Shown piece by piece: positions 11,676-26,600 of a DNA stretch of 64,000 bases (positions within the stretch are counted from its first letter, which is position 1; each line of letters opens with the position of its first letter). Origin of the DNA: Molanna angustata (Eukaryota > Arthropoda > Insecta > Trichoptera > Molannidae). The stretch is from contig OY754979.1 in NCBI GenBank assembly GCA_963576475.1, positions 33,573,778 through 33,637,777 of the forward strand, read 5' to 3'. The position numbers were made by a program, and so were the translations under genes. The notes below the pieces were generated by a model. It searched no databases and was not told the origin of the DNA. It was given only the letters and a program-made list of their open reading frames with translations.

Positions 11676-14600
11676 CTGAAAAAAAAAACATACAATTTAA
11701 TAATCGTTTGAAAAATCACAAATTATATTCCTACGTTATTTTTACTCCTCACTACCCCAAGGGAATATAGCATGAAGGTATTAAAAGTAATTTTTAAGAT
11801 TATTTTTTTTATTGCAGATTGTCAACAAGTACCATGCTGAGACTGTATTCTGAAAGTTTCAACACAATGTATCTGTGTGTGTGTGTGTGTGTGCTATATA
11901 CGACATGTTTACTATACTTTATAATTATAGACTCAGTACTCATTCGATTATTTTACAAATTTTGCAAATTTGTATATTTCAACTCGCTTAGACCCCATAA
12001 GATTTTGAAGGTTATCAGATTAGTACTTCTCGATTTTTCTAACTGCCAAATATTTCAAAGTGACCCCAAGCTCAGGAAACTTAAAATTTGATATATTTAT
12101 TTTCAAATTGCCAAAAAGGCTTCATAAAATGGCATTGAAGAATTATCAAGTTTTTATAATAAAATATTTAAATCATAAATAATTTAAAAAAACTCAATAA
12201 AATCATATAAAGTTTGAATAATTTGTAGAGTGGAGTGACTTGGTAGTAAGGAGTATAGCTTTGGCCACAACCCACTCGATTTTTAATGTATTGCATAGAT
12301 TATATTTCTACGTATCTGTAATATTTTTTTTTTTTAAATGGCACTTATAACCTCAAATGGAGGAACATTGGCCAGAGTCAAGTTGTTTACAAAATCGTAC
12401 ATCTTAATTATATTAATAAAAAACAAATTATGAAGTATGTAGAATACAAAAAAAGGTTAATAATTAATACTGAAATAAAAAATTTAAAAACTTGGGAAAA
12501 AAGTTTTTTTTACATATTTATACCATTATAACTTAGTACTGGCCTGACCTGAGATTAAAGGATAACCTAGGCTTCACACCATTTTTGTAAACCTAACCTA
12601 CAAAAGTTTGGTAAAAATAGGTTGGTTAGGTTTGTTTGTAGTTATAATTGCGACTGGCGTGAGCCAGTTGCATTATATATTAAAAAAAAGTAACTAAAAT
12701 ATTAAAATAAATGACTAAATTGGTATTTTTTAACAGATCTCAATAGAGACGAAGTTGGAATATTTACTGTAGGAGAACCGGGAAATCAAGGCACCTACAG
12801 GGCGCATGTTTGCGCATATGCAATAATAAAAATATTCGACTAAATTGGTATTTTTACCAAGCTTTTGTAGGTTATGTTTAAAAAATGGTATGAAGACTAG
12901 GCTATCCGAGATTAAATACTAGTGTAGGTGGCTAACAAGAGTAATAAGGTACAGCCGTTACCTGAAGGATCACTGTGAGTGAGCAGCTGAACGTCGTTGT
13001 CTTTGCAGAACGTCTGGAGTCCGGGTGGCACCACACAACAAGAGGCGAGGTTTATCTGCACAATAGTCGGCTTCACACCGCCCCAGCGATGCAGCTGACG
13101 GAAACAGGACTCGTCCAGATCCGCCACACCCAGCTGGGTTATTTTACCTATAAATTAAAAACAACCAATTCATTACATACTCAAATGTGGAGGCTTCGAG
13201 AAGGGTAAAACAACTAGATTATTTTAAATCAAATAAAATTGATTATGGTTTTCTTTGTATCAAGACGACCGTAACGGCTGACTAGGCCTAGATTGAGTAG
13301 ACTAATCATATCACTGTTTTTTTTTTGTAAAATTGTATCATCTATGATTTGAGAATAAATAACTTTATTTTCGCCTTTGTAGTGTCCTTAGTGAAGAATA
13401 AAATTCAGCTGCTGGAGGCTTGTCCTACTGCAACATAGCTGAACATGGTTATTTTGGGACGGAAAAGTTGTTTGACTTTTCAATGTATTTTCTTCGTTTC
13501 CTCAATACTGAAGGTCGTGATCTATGGGGCCACCAATGGACAGAACGAGTCACCTCCAGTCCTCTCTGCCCTCCACAGCTCACACCGCCGAATAAAGGTC
13601 GTTCCCGGTCATCTCCTTAATTTGATCACACCATCGCTCAGGAGATCTGCCTCTATTTCTTTTGCCTGGTACACTTCCTGTGATAATACTTTTTCCTCTC
13701 TCTTTTGGCGATGTGACCAAAAAAGCTTAATACCCGGCGGCTGTATACTGTCCACAATCTTTCTATTACTCTGAGCTCTTTAAGGACCGAGTCATTCGTT
13801 CTACTTGCAGTCCAGGGAATCCTCAGCATGCGACGCCAAAACCACATTTCAAATGCATCAATCTTGGCACAATCACGGGACTTCATTATAAATAAATAAA
13901 TATAAACACTTCCTTGCATCTTGTGCAAGTGGCGAGTTTATTGCCATATGGCAATTTCATCCACCTAACCAGTGTTTCCAGCCCAGAGAAGCAATATTTG
14001 CGTGAGAAATAAATTTAAATAAATTTATCCTCTGCTGGGAATCGAACCCAGGACGCCCGCACAGAAGCGTCTTACCAACTGTGCCACGGCGGTCGGCTTC
14101 ATTGTCCAGGTTTCGGCTGCATATTCTCTAAATGTCAATGAATATTATAATGTTAATTGATATTTGAATGTAAACTGTTTTTTTTTTGTGTTTGGTTTGA
14201 TTAAGAGAAGTATAATCCTCACTCAAAATTGATAAATTATTAAAAATATGATACAACAGACCTTCTTCCACGTACTTTTCCAACGCTGACCAAACCACTT
14301 TCAGTCCGGGAAGTACTTTCTCACATTTCAGACCTTCTGTCTGTACACTGTTATCATCAGCACTATCTGTTGGACCTAAAAAGATAAAAACACTTAAGTA
14401 TGATGGATTAATAGACATTGTATGCATATATTTGGGAAATATCTGCAAAAAATAGGTATAAGAAAAAAATGGCACATGCGGATTCTTTAGGGAGCACCAA
14501 CTTGTTGTGGAATGTGATGCTGTGACACAAGTAAGAATGAGGACCTTGGGCAAGCCCAAAATGGATATCAACTCTGTACCCTCATTAAATCCCCTGCGGG

Positions 14601-17600
14601 TCCTGAACTTCTTAAGAGGTCAAAGACTTGGGTGGATACTGTAACAGAAAGCCCGGTAAGCAAGTAGGGGGAGCGCAAAAGATACCAAGGGTCGCATTAC
14701 AGTGCATAGCACCACCCCAACTAATAATGATGGATTACTACCAGCCAATATAGAATGTAGATGAGTCGATGACAGAGCGGTTAGCGCGCTGGGATAGTAA
14801 TCCAGTGGTCGCGAGTTCGAATCCTGCCTCAACCGATTTCATTCACCTATAGCACAAGCATTTATGCTTATTTTAGGGAACGTAGGAAGATGTATATGTA
14901 CTTGTTAACAAGGACATATTCATTTTTTATTTAAAAAAAAAAAAAATTATAAAAACCTTTGCCGCTTTCAAAAGAAATCTGAGGAATCAATCAAAAAAAA
15001 GAAAATAATATGATACGACCTTTCAAAAAATTTGATGATGCCATAGAAACCTGCCAAGCCAGAAGGGCGTACCTACAAACATTAAAAATGGCAGAAGCTT
15101 TAGACTAATTGTCTCAATTTCGCTATCAAAATGTTTAAATACATCTCATAATTAAGCTACATATGTTTTACTCTAAAAAAGCTATAATTCATAGTATTTT
15201 ATAAAATTTGTTTTTACGCCCCACAAAAATTATGAACTTTCTATGCAAAAATCGAATCCACATCTAGAAACATTAGCGAGCCAGAAGGTCGTATGTGCAA
15301 AATATATAGTAAGTTCACTAGTTATTAAAGTTTAGGTAATACTCCTCGATGAGGCTTGATTTTTGTTATATTTTCCAAAAAAACTCTACATGGATAAATT
15401 GAACCGTTACAGAAATAAATAGTTTTTTGTCTCTCCTGTAAAGTAGTCATTTCGTTTGTACGCCCTCCTGGCTTGACGCCCGCGATATGTAACCTGTAAC
15501 CGACACCAATCGATATGAATGATACATCGTTGGAAAAGTATTTTTCTGTAGAATATGAATAAGATTCACTGTCTGATCAGACTAATCCTGCCTTGAGAGT
15601 TATTTATTTTTAATTAATTCAAAACCATTATCTTCAAAATGGACAACGAATATGGGTTTTTTTCACTTGCAAAGAACTGTCCAACGATGTATGATCCATC
15701 TTGATTGGACATGGGTACCAAACCGCCCATCATCCTCTAGTATTCATTTTCCTAACCCGATGTTTTGCTCCTTGTGTCATTTATGTTTACTTTCATTAAT
15801 TTTGATTCCTTTTTAAAAAATAAATATATTGTATTTTTATTTATTTATTTTTTTATTTTTTTTTTAATAAAAAATGAATATGTCCTTGTTAAACAAGTAC
15901 ATATACATCTTCCTACGTTCCCTAGAATAAGCATAAATGCTTGCGCTATAGGTGAACGAAATCGGTCGAGGCAGGATTCGAACTCGCGACCACTGGATTG
16001 CTAGCCCAGCGCGCTAACCGCTCTGCCATCGACCCATTTTGTGTTGCTTCTTGTGCAAATAACAAGTACTATGTTAAATGTTAATTTAACACGCACCCAA
16101 TAACAAGTTGCCACATTATAGAGACTTACGATATTAATCGTCTCACAGATCCAGACTGAAAACACAATTAAAAACTGTGTCTCCACCAGGAATCGAACCC
16201 GGGACCTTTGACTCAGCAGTCAGATATCTAACCAACTGAGCCACGAAGGCCGACATATGATTGATTTAGCGTACAGTTGTTGTATATCCAGCCTAAAAAT
16301 TAAATTTTTTTATCATGTCAACATAGTTTAGCCTTACAACAGAAAAGGTTTAATTTGAACAACTTACCATCTCCATTGGAAAGTGAATTAGAAATGACTT
16401 CATTCTTAGATGGAGGATTGTAGGCCAGGATTACATTATCTATAAGATCAATGCTCAGGACTTTATACACTGAAAATCAAAACATTTTTAATTAACAAAA
16501 AATTGCGCATTTTTTCCAACCTTATTGAATTATTTTAATTACAAATGATAATTATAACGAAAATACGATATTTCAACGAAATAATTATGAAATAAGTCGC
16601 AATAAATTTTTTATCAACGACATTTGGAGAAATTTCGGCGACTGATAATGTTCAAAATGAGTCGTGTTATAAGAGTTAGCAAGTTAGTACAATGAATAAA
16701 TAACTTAAAATAAAGAAACTTTTTATAATGTAAAAAAAAAAAACTTTATTACAACATATGTGCGTGAATTATTGATTATTTATTTATTTAGGTTAAAGTT
16801 GGACAAAAAACAGCGTTAAGACATAGTACAATACAATAGTAACATCAAGTATTAAGGCCTATTACATTTTATCGTTATGATTAATATAAAATAATACAAG
16901 TTTGCAAAAAATAAAAAAATATGATCATAGGTTGGTATGTAGGTAAGAGCAACATTTCAAATTAACAATGATTTAAAACATAATATTCAACTAAAAGGAA
17001 AAAAAGAAAAAAGAGAAATTAATGCCGTCAAGGTTTCCTATAATAAGCGGTTATTGATCTTCTTTTGTATAGAGTATTTGAATGTTGTGGAGCTGAGGTG
17101 GAAGATGTCAAACTCTTGAAATCTGTTATTGTATGTATCGCACATTCTATGAATTGTCATGTTTTGTGCGTAATTGGTGCGATGAATTGGAAGGTGGAAT
17201 AAATGTGTATGTCTAGTTCTGCGAGTAGGAATATTAAATGAAATGGTATTGAGTATTGAGGGGCAGTCGATATTATATTATAAAATAATAAGAAAGTTAT
17301 TTCAATTAATTATCGACGAAGTTTTTATTTGGTAGAATTCCATTATAAGTTATATCTATAATTAAAAGTAAAGACTTTTTGATTCTAAATTAATTTTATT
17401 CAGCGCGATGGGCCTATTTCGCCTTGTTAGGGCATTAACTAGCTTATAAGCTAGGAGCTAGTTAATGCCCTAACAAGGCGAAATAGGCCTATCGCGCAGA
17501 ATAAAATTAATGTAGAATCAAAAAGTCTTTACTTTTAATTATAGATATAACTTAAAGTTATTTCAATTAATATATCATACGGAACATTGTTTTTATGTAA

Positions 17601-20600
17601 CAAAAAATATTATTTAAAAAAGATACAGAATAAGAATTATAAAAATGTTATTGTATATATAAAAAAATATAAATCAGAAACAAACTATAAATGTGGAAGG
17701 TTATCATAATATTTGTGATAATCGGTGGGTATTATTATTTTTAGATCCTGCAAATCATTGTATTTTCGCAAACATATCTTCAGCCTTGATGTATGTAAGT
17801 TTTGAAGATATTCAATCACTACCTATAGCTCTCACAGAGTTATTATTTCTTTGAGGTAATACTGTCCAGGTTTCAAAAAATATAAGTTTGTAAAAAATTG
17901 AGCCATCAGCAAATTGATTAAGGTTTTTTCAAACATTCAGATCTATAAAAATCATATAGATCTTTCTTTGTCCTCCTTTCTTTGTACCATGAGTTTGGTG
18001 GTTGATTTTCAGCAATAATGAGATTTGAGTTTTGGCAGCGAATCTACAAAACTTACGATATTTTTATTTGAATTCTCATTCTGAATGTTGTTACATTTAC
18101 GCTTATTTATATTTTTAGGTTGTAAACGAGCATCATCCTTTTTACAAATATATACAGTCATTCTATTTATAACTAATGTATGAAGAAACATTGAAACATA
18201 ATTTTTTCATAAATAATAAAGAGCCGAATTAGTTTGTCTTGAATTTTGTGAATATTATTGTCTTGAAATTTAATTATGCTATCCACATATATATATTTTT
18301 TTTTCATTCCAATTCAAGGTCCAAAATTTATTGAAAATATTAACTCGATCATCATCTGATAAAGAAAAACATTTAAAATACTTTATTTTTGAATAATTAC
18401 ATTTACATCTTAGCTTTAGTGTTTTACTTTTTTCAACAAATAATATTTCCATAACCCATCACTAATGTCTTTTTTCTTTACAAAATATTTCTTTCCTTTT
18501 TCATTTTTCCGCTGATTTTAAGAAGATTGCCATAAAGACTTATCCATGTGATATCTCTTCCTTCTTTTTTTCTTAAGCTGTTTATTATTATAACATGTAT
18601 CGTTGAAAGCAGAATCAGAATGAATGTTTTAACCCTGCCCCCAAGTCAAATTGAAAACGCTGTTCGTTTTCGCCAAGCGCTAATTTTTTTTTGTATGTGA
18701 TTTGACGTTTGTTGTAGAAATTTTTTCTACAATAACAAACAACAAACGTCAAATCCCATACAAAAAAAAATTAGCGCTTGGCGATAACGAACAGCGTTTT
18801 CAATTTGACTTGGGGGCCCTATTATCACACTCATCATCACTTATCAATAAATCTATATTGTTCAGAATGTTATCAGAAGAATATCTCGTAAATCTTTGAT
18901 TGGAATATTCTCCCGTTGTAAATTGTTACTAACCATCTCAATGGCATCCTCTTCAACAAATGTAATCGGTAAATACAAAATCGTTTCTGGGATTTCCAAT
19001 AAATTCTTTGGAAGCTCAATATTTATATTTATCTTCTACTGCCAACGCAACCATTGCTTTCCCTCTACTATTCCAAAGAATCTAAATTTACCCAAGAATG
19101 AGACTAAAACACTTGTAAATTTATTTGTTGTGTCTCGGCTTGATTACTGCAACGGCATTTATGCTGGATTGCCAAAGTATCAGCTCGATAGACTACAGAT
19201 GGTATTTAACACAGCGGCAAGACTTATTTTCGGTGCAGAAAAACAACGTTACATAACTCCACTACTAAACGAATTACACTGGTTGAAGTGTCCAGAGCGA
19301 ATAGATTACAAAATTTGTTTGACAGTATATAATGCTTTGAACAACCTGGCACCAAAATATATACAAGAGCTGTGTCAGAGAAGAGAATCTCTCTGGGAAG
19401 CATCTCACACTCAGGTCGTCTGGATCACAGAGTAACAATTCCTTAAAGGAGTTGGACAGAGTCAACAAAACGGCTTACTATGACCGATGCTTTAGTGTGA
19501 GTGGTACTATTAAGTGGAATTCAGCAGTCCGCAGTGCTCAAAGCAAGAGCACTTTCACTTAAGGGCTAAAAACAGCTTTGTTTCAGAGAGCAACACAACA
19601 TTAAACTATCAGCTCCCTTGGTATGATCTCGAATCATTAAACGCCGCTATACAAATGACTTATTATTATTCATCTATGAAACAAAATGTTGTGTTTTAAT
19701 TACAGTACATTACAAATAATTTGTATTTAATATAATTTTATTCACAGCAAACATATTTAATACTATACAATTAATAACTCTTATTAAGTCATCATCCAAC
19801 AGTGAAATATGTGTACAGAAAAAAAAACTAACTCCATTAGATATTAAAACATACATATTTTACAATATTACAGTGGAATAAATCATTTAAAAATAAGTAA
19901 TAAATAAATAAACACATCTGCTAAAATAATCAATTTCTTCTACAACTAGTTGCATGTAACACATGAGATCCAACTGTCGATGGCGATAGTATGTATAATT
20001 GAAGAATAAGTACCAAACTATAAACATTTTAAGATATTTTGTTTTCTATATATAACATGTAGGTATGTTTGTCAGGTTAGGATAGTTGGAGGTCAGTCTT
20101 TTTTCCTACCCAGAATATGAAAACAGCATGATGGTATGTATGTATGTTTGGAGATAAAGTATCAAACTATTGATTCCCCGTAGATATTGTGTAGTGTATA
20201 CTGCCTTACAAATTGTATGAAACAATGTCGTCACTAAATTAAATTTTTATAAAATTGTTAAAAAAAGTTTGAGATGTACTACTACAATGCTAATATTTTT
20301 TATAGCAAATTAAATTATCTAGTTGGAGTGTTTTGGATTTTTTCGATATCTTTAAAAACTTTGGAAATATAGGCAGTTAAAGACAAAAATTTATCATAAA
20401 AAAGCAGTCAAAATCTATTTATAATTACATAATAATGTATACTCTAGCACAGGGGTCCCCAAACTACGGCCCGAGGGCCACATCCGGCCCGCGGACAGTT
20501 TTTGTCCGGCCCGCGGAGAGCTAGCATACTTGAAAACTCCTTTTAAAAAACATATTTTTTATAGCAAATTAAATTTAGTTTACTGAAGTATTCTAATTTT

Positions 20601-23600
20601 ATGTTGAATAATTATTAATATGACATCTACATTGATATGGTCATGGGCTAACTACTCAAAACATTGTTGTAGGCTTATTGTTATTGTTTTTGTGATAAGT
20701 TGGATAAAGAAACACATAATTGTAATGAGTAAAGACATGTATAATATGCAGAAAATTTAACTTCAGTATATAATAACTAACAAATTATTGAATATTTCAT
20801 CAGTGGACTATTTCACTTTTTACCACCGGCAACAATGATAATATGGTTTTGGCCCTCGGAACTTACTGGAGTAATCAGTATGGCCCTAAGGCTGGAAAGT
20901 TTGGAGACCCCTGCTCTAGCACATGCCCATAGGCTAGTAAAGTGGATACATCTATGTGACTCTAATGACTCTTACTAGCAATTTATTGGTTATTATATAT
21001 GTTTTCTTTTAATTATTGTTACTCATAACCAATGTTCTTGTAATTGAATTGATTATTAAAAAAAATTAAATAAATAAATTTTTATTGACAAACATTTTTT
21101 TCAACATCTCAATAGAGACGTAGTTGGGGTATTGTAGAAGAACCAGGAACTCAGGCACCTACAGGGCTTACGACCTGTCATCGGCTGGTTTACGTGATCA
21201 CTTGGGGTGACATCTGTGTGTTACACCGCATCTCATTTATAAGGACTGTTGCTTTCATTGTTTACAAATAAAAATTAATTTCTCAATGTCTCAATAGATG
21301 GCGTTACAAAAAGGTTTCTCCGTTACTCCATAGATGGCAATAGTAATAATGCCTTATTGTTAGGAAAAAATATATAGAACTTTCAAAATTACATCGATAA
21401 GGGAACTCAATAAGAAGGCATAATTGGTGAACGTTGCGCAAACGCATAAAGTGATCACGTAAACCAGCCGATGACAGGTCGTAAGCCCTGTAGGTGCCTC
21501 GAGTTCCTGGTTCTTCTACAATATCCCTACTTCGTCTCTATTGAGATGTTGAAAAAAATATTTGTCAATAAAAATATCATTTGACTCCCGAAAGGGAAAA
21601 AATCCAATGTTTGCGTATATGCAATTAAAATAGAATATTCGATTGAAATAAATAAACTTGAACATGCACATAATAACATTGATTTTTCAAATACATATTT
21701 TTGTATTCTGTTTGCAATCAACGCAATAATTGCCAACAATATAACATTAAAATGACAGTCAATAATAAAAGTTTTAATGATGTAGAACAAGATAAATTGT
21801 TATGTTCGGGTCTTTTAATAATATACTCCGAACATAAAATAAACTTTTATTTTTATTTAATAGCTTTACACGTTTACAATTTAAGAAAAGAAGAGATGAA
21901 TTATCTATCACTAGGTACTTAGGTCCGAATGCAGAGTCCTACCTAAATACTAAATTCTAAATACTAACCATGTTTTCATTGCACAGTCGCTCACTTTAGT
22001 TAGAAGATCACGTGGCTTCCTAACTGGAGGATGCTACAACGTTTTTCTATGAGAATTACATTGCAGAGACATATATAAATACTTAGCGCATGTGCATCGG
22101 CGTAAACTAACATTTGCGATTGTCAAAAAGTAAGGTTGATAGCGAGGAACCTTACGAGTGGTTTAATACTAAAATACGAGATTTTTTTGGTGGATAGTGA
22201 TTTTATCGGCTTCGTTGAATATGTATTTGGAAATTTTGTCAAATCAAATACCAAACAGAGTATTCAGCGATCCATGCGAGATGCTGAAAATTCGGTGGAA
22301 TTTCAAAAAAATCATGACATCGAGCTGTCAGTGTGAAGTTGATTACATATGTTTGTGTTGTTATAGCAAGAAAACAAGATAGATAGCTTTCTAAACCCAT
22401 AGAAAGCTATCTATCTCATTTCTTCATACACAATAATGTGAAATTCTACGCCATCGACCTTAAGTTTGGCGTAGTATTTAGTATATAGTTAGGGATGTCT
22501 CTGCAATGCAATTGCTAACTTAAGAATACTAAATACTTCAGTGAGGTTAGGAGTTAGTATTTAGGTACCTAGGACTCTGCATTCGGGTCTTAGTCTAGTG
22601 CTTCTATTAAATGATTGACCTTGAACCAATGTAAATTTACCTTAAATACTATTTTGATATATTGCTATCTTGAGTACGTGTTCATTGACTAGTTGTTTTT
22701 AAGTTTATTTTTATCAGTATTAAGTACTTCATTTTTTGAAGTAAACAACATCAATTCCCATGCTACATCCTTGTACTGTGAGATCACATTTTAATTTGTA
22801 AATAAGATAAAAATTTCTCTTGTTGGTTTTAAATCATAAGTTATTTAATAAATTATTGTAGTTAGGGTTATATAAAATACATAATGTTGGATGAAATAAC
22901 CATTTAAAAAATATCTTATATTACTAAATCTAATAAATTTATGGAAGTTCAATGACTGTAGTTTTAAGATGATAATCATCGACATTGTAAAAGTAAAATA
23001 TTAAATATTTATTTGTATCTAGATAGACTTATACGTTATCACATAAATGTCACTCATTGTTGAAAGTAAATCATTGCTATTCTGATACTTGTGACTCAAA
23101 CAATATATGTGACAAATCAATAACGACTAGATTATAACTAATACAAATCAAAGCATGTCTATTAGATTTGCTGAATGTACCACACTTGCTATTCTAATGA
23201 ATAAATTAAGTGATATTATATAGTTTCAATCTGTACAAATATTTAAGCGTTATATTACTTAGTTATAAATTACTTCTGCATCATCCAATTACCTATTTCT
23301 TTTCCTCAGCTGTGTTCAGTCGTATTGTAGTCATATATAAATTACTTCTGCATCATCCAATTACCTATTTCTTTTCCTCAGCTGTGTTCAGTCGTATTGT
23401 TGTCATATATAAATTACTTCTGCATCATCCAATTACCTATTTCTTTTCCTCAGCTGTGTTCAGTCGTATTGTAGTCATATATAAATTACTTCTGCATCAT
23501 CCAATTACCTATTTCTTTTCCTCAGCTGTGTTCAGTCGTATTGTAGTCATATATAAATTACTTCTGCATCATCCAATTACCTATTTCTTTTCCTCAGCTG

Positions 23601-26600
23601 TGTTCAGTCGTATTGTAGTCATATATAAATTACTTCTGCATCATCCAATTACCTATTTCTTTTCCTCAGCTGTGTTCAGTCGTATTGTTGTCATATATAA
23701 ATTACTTCTGCATCATCCAATTACCTATTTCTTTTCCTCAGCTGTGTTCAGTCGTATTGTAGTCATATATAAATTACTTCTGCATCATCCAATTACCTAT
23801 TTCTTTTCCTCAGCTGTGTTCAGTCGTATTGTAGTCATATATAAATTACTTCTGCATCATCCAATTACCTATTTCTTTTCCTCAGCTGTGTTCAGTCGTA
23901 TTGTAGTCATATATAAATTACTTCTGCATCATCCAATTACCTATTTCTTTTCCTCAGCTGTGTTCAGTCGTATTGTAGTCATATATAAATTACTTCTGCA
24001 TCATCCAATTACCTATTTCTTTTCCTCAGCTGTGTTCAGTCGTATTGTAGTCATATATAAATTACTTCTGCATCATCCAATTACCTATTTCTTTTCCTCA
24101 GCTGTGTTCAGTCGTATTGTAGTCATATATAAATTACTTCTGCATCATCCAATTACCTATTTCTTTTCCTCAGCTGTGTTCAGTCGTATTGTAGTCATAT
24201 ATAAATTACTTCTGCATCATCCAATTACCTATTTCTTTTCCTCAGCTGTGTTCAGTCGTATTGTAGTCATATATAAATTACTTCTGCATCATCCAATTAC
24301 CTATTTCTTTTCCTCAGCTGTGTTCAGTCGTATTGTAGTCATATATAAATTACTTCTGCATCATCCAATTACCTATTTCTTTTCCTCAGCTGTGTTCAGT
24401 CGTATTGTAGTCATATATAAATTACTTCTGCATCATCCAATTACCTATTTCTTTTCCTCAGCTGTGTTCAGTCGTATTGTTGTCATATATAAATTACTTC
24501 TGCATCATCCAATTACCTATTTCTTTTCCTCAGCTGTGTTCAGTCGTATTGTAGTCATATATAAATTACTTCTGCATCATCCAATTACCTATTTCTTTTC
24601 CTCAGCTGTGTTCAGTCGTATTGTTGTCATATATAAATTACTTCTGCATCATCCAATTACCTATTTCTTTTCCTCAGCTGTGTTCAGTCGTATTGTAGTC
24701 ATATATAAATTACTTCTGCATCATCCAATTACCTATTTCTTTTCCTCAGCTGTGTTCAGTCGTATTGTAGTCATATATAAATTACTTCTGCATCATCCAA
24801 TTACCTATTTCTTTTCCTCAGCTGTGTTCAGTCGTATTGTAGTCATATATAAATTACTTCTGCATCATCCAATTACCTATTTCTTTTCCTCAGCTGTGTT
24901 CAGTCGTATTGTTGTCATATATAAATTACTTCTGCATCATCCAATTACCTATTTCTTTTCCTCAGCTGTGTTCAGTCGTATTGTAGTCATATATAAATTA
25001 CTTCTGCATCATCCAATTACCTATTTCTTTTCCTCAGCTGTGTTCAGTCGTATTGTAGTCATATATAAATTACTTCTGCATCATCCAATTACCTATTTCT
25101 TTTCCTCAGCTGTGTTCAGTCGTATTGTTGTCATATATAAATTACTTCTGCATCATCCAATTACCTATTTCTTTTCCTCAGCTGTGTTCAGTCGTATTGT
25201 AGTCATATATAAATTACTTCTGCATCATCCAATTACCTATTTCTTTTCCTCAGCTGTGTTCAGTCGTATTGTAGTCATATATAAATTACTTCTGCATCAT
25301 CCAATTACCTATTTCTTTTCCTCAGCTGTGTTCAGTCGTATTGTAGTCATATATAAATTACTTCTGCATCATCCAATTACCTATTTCTTTTCCTCAGCTG
25401 TGTTCAGTCGTATTGTAGTCATATATAAATTACTTCTGCATCATCCAATTACCTATTTCTTTTCCTCAGCTGTGTTCAGTCGTATTGTAGTCATATATAA
25501 ATTACTTCTGCATCATCCAATTACCTATTTCTTTTCCTCAGCTGTGTTCAGTCGTATTGTAGTCATATATAAATTACTTCTGCATCATCCAATTACCTAT
25601 TTCTTTTCCTCAGCTGTGTTCAGTCGTATTGTAGTCATATATAAAGATATATTTTACACGTAAAACATTCATATTAGTAATTTATTTCCTACCATATTTC
25701 AGAATATATAGATAATTATAGGCCTACAAAACTTTTATACTCAGAATTTTGAATTTTTGTTTCAGTGAGAGGTTATCAACTATTGAATTTTTACTTTATT
25801 TTTCCATATATCTCAAAAACCATATAAGCTGAAAATTGGTATAAATATAGACAAATACAAAATCTCAAATTTATTTTTTCAAAAAAAACCCAGAGTTTCC
25901 CAAACATTTTTTATTAATAAAAACATTTTTTTTATGATAAATTCATATGTTTAACTGCCTATATTACCAAAGTTTTTAAAAATATTGAAAAAAGCCGAAA
26001 CACCCCAACTAGATAAATTTATTTGCTATAAAAAATATTAACATTGTAGTAGTACATCTCAAACTAAATATTAACATTGTAGTACAACATCTCAAACTAT
26101 TAACATTGTAGTAGTACATCTCAAACTATTAACATTGTAGTAGTACATCTCAAACTTTTTTTAACAATTTTATAAAAATTTAATCTAGTGATGACATTGT
26201 TTCATACAATCTGTAAGGCACTACACAATATCTACGGGAACTCAATAGTTTGACACTTAATCTCCAAAAATACATGCATACCATCATGCTGTTGTTTTCA
26301 TATTCTGGGTAGGAAAAAAGACTGACCTCCATACAATCCATTCCTGACATACATACCCACATGTTTTATATAGAAAACAAAATATCTTACAATATTTATT
26401 AATTTGTGTTTAAGTAAATTGTTTAATTTGTATTGTTGTCACCTAAAGTTAAGCAGCCCATTCACGATCATGTCATTTGGCGTCGCTCCATATGGACCGG
26501 CTCCATTCGGAGCATTGTAAAATTTTCTTCACACTCACGGGCGCGCCATCGAGCCATCAAAATTAGTATACACAAGCTATTGGCGCTTTCGCATTAATAA

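Noticed and set aside
15955..16035. True tRNA gene
   Set aside because: The tRNA-like fold is partial, and the same head is attached to a constant non-tRNA body and A-rich tail at several loci. It is a SINE. The same applies to heads at 14.0, 14.8, 16.2, 36.3 and 42.5 kb.
23267..25642. CRISPR array
   Set aside because: The 72-bp units are contiguous with no unique spacers, in a eukaryotic intron.
23210..25663. 817-codon open frame as a real repetitive protein gene
   Set aside because: It is explained by a stop-free frame in a 72-bp tandem repeat inside a GCLM intron. No codon-level selection can be inferred, since the only variable base is shared by all copies, and there are no flanking coding exons.
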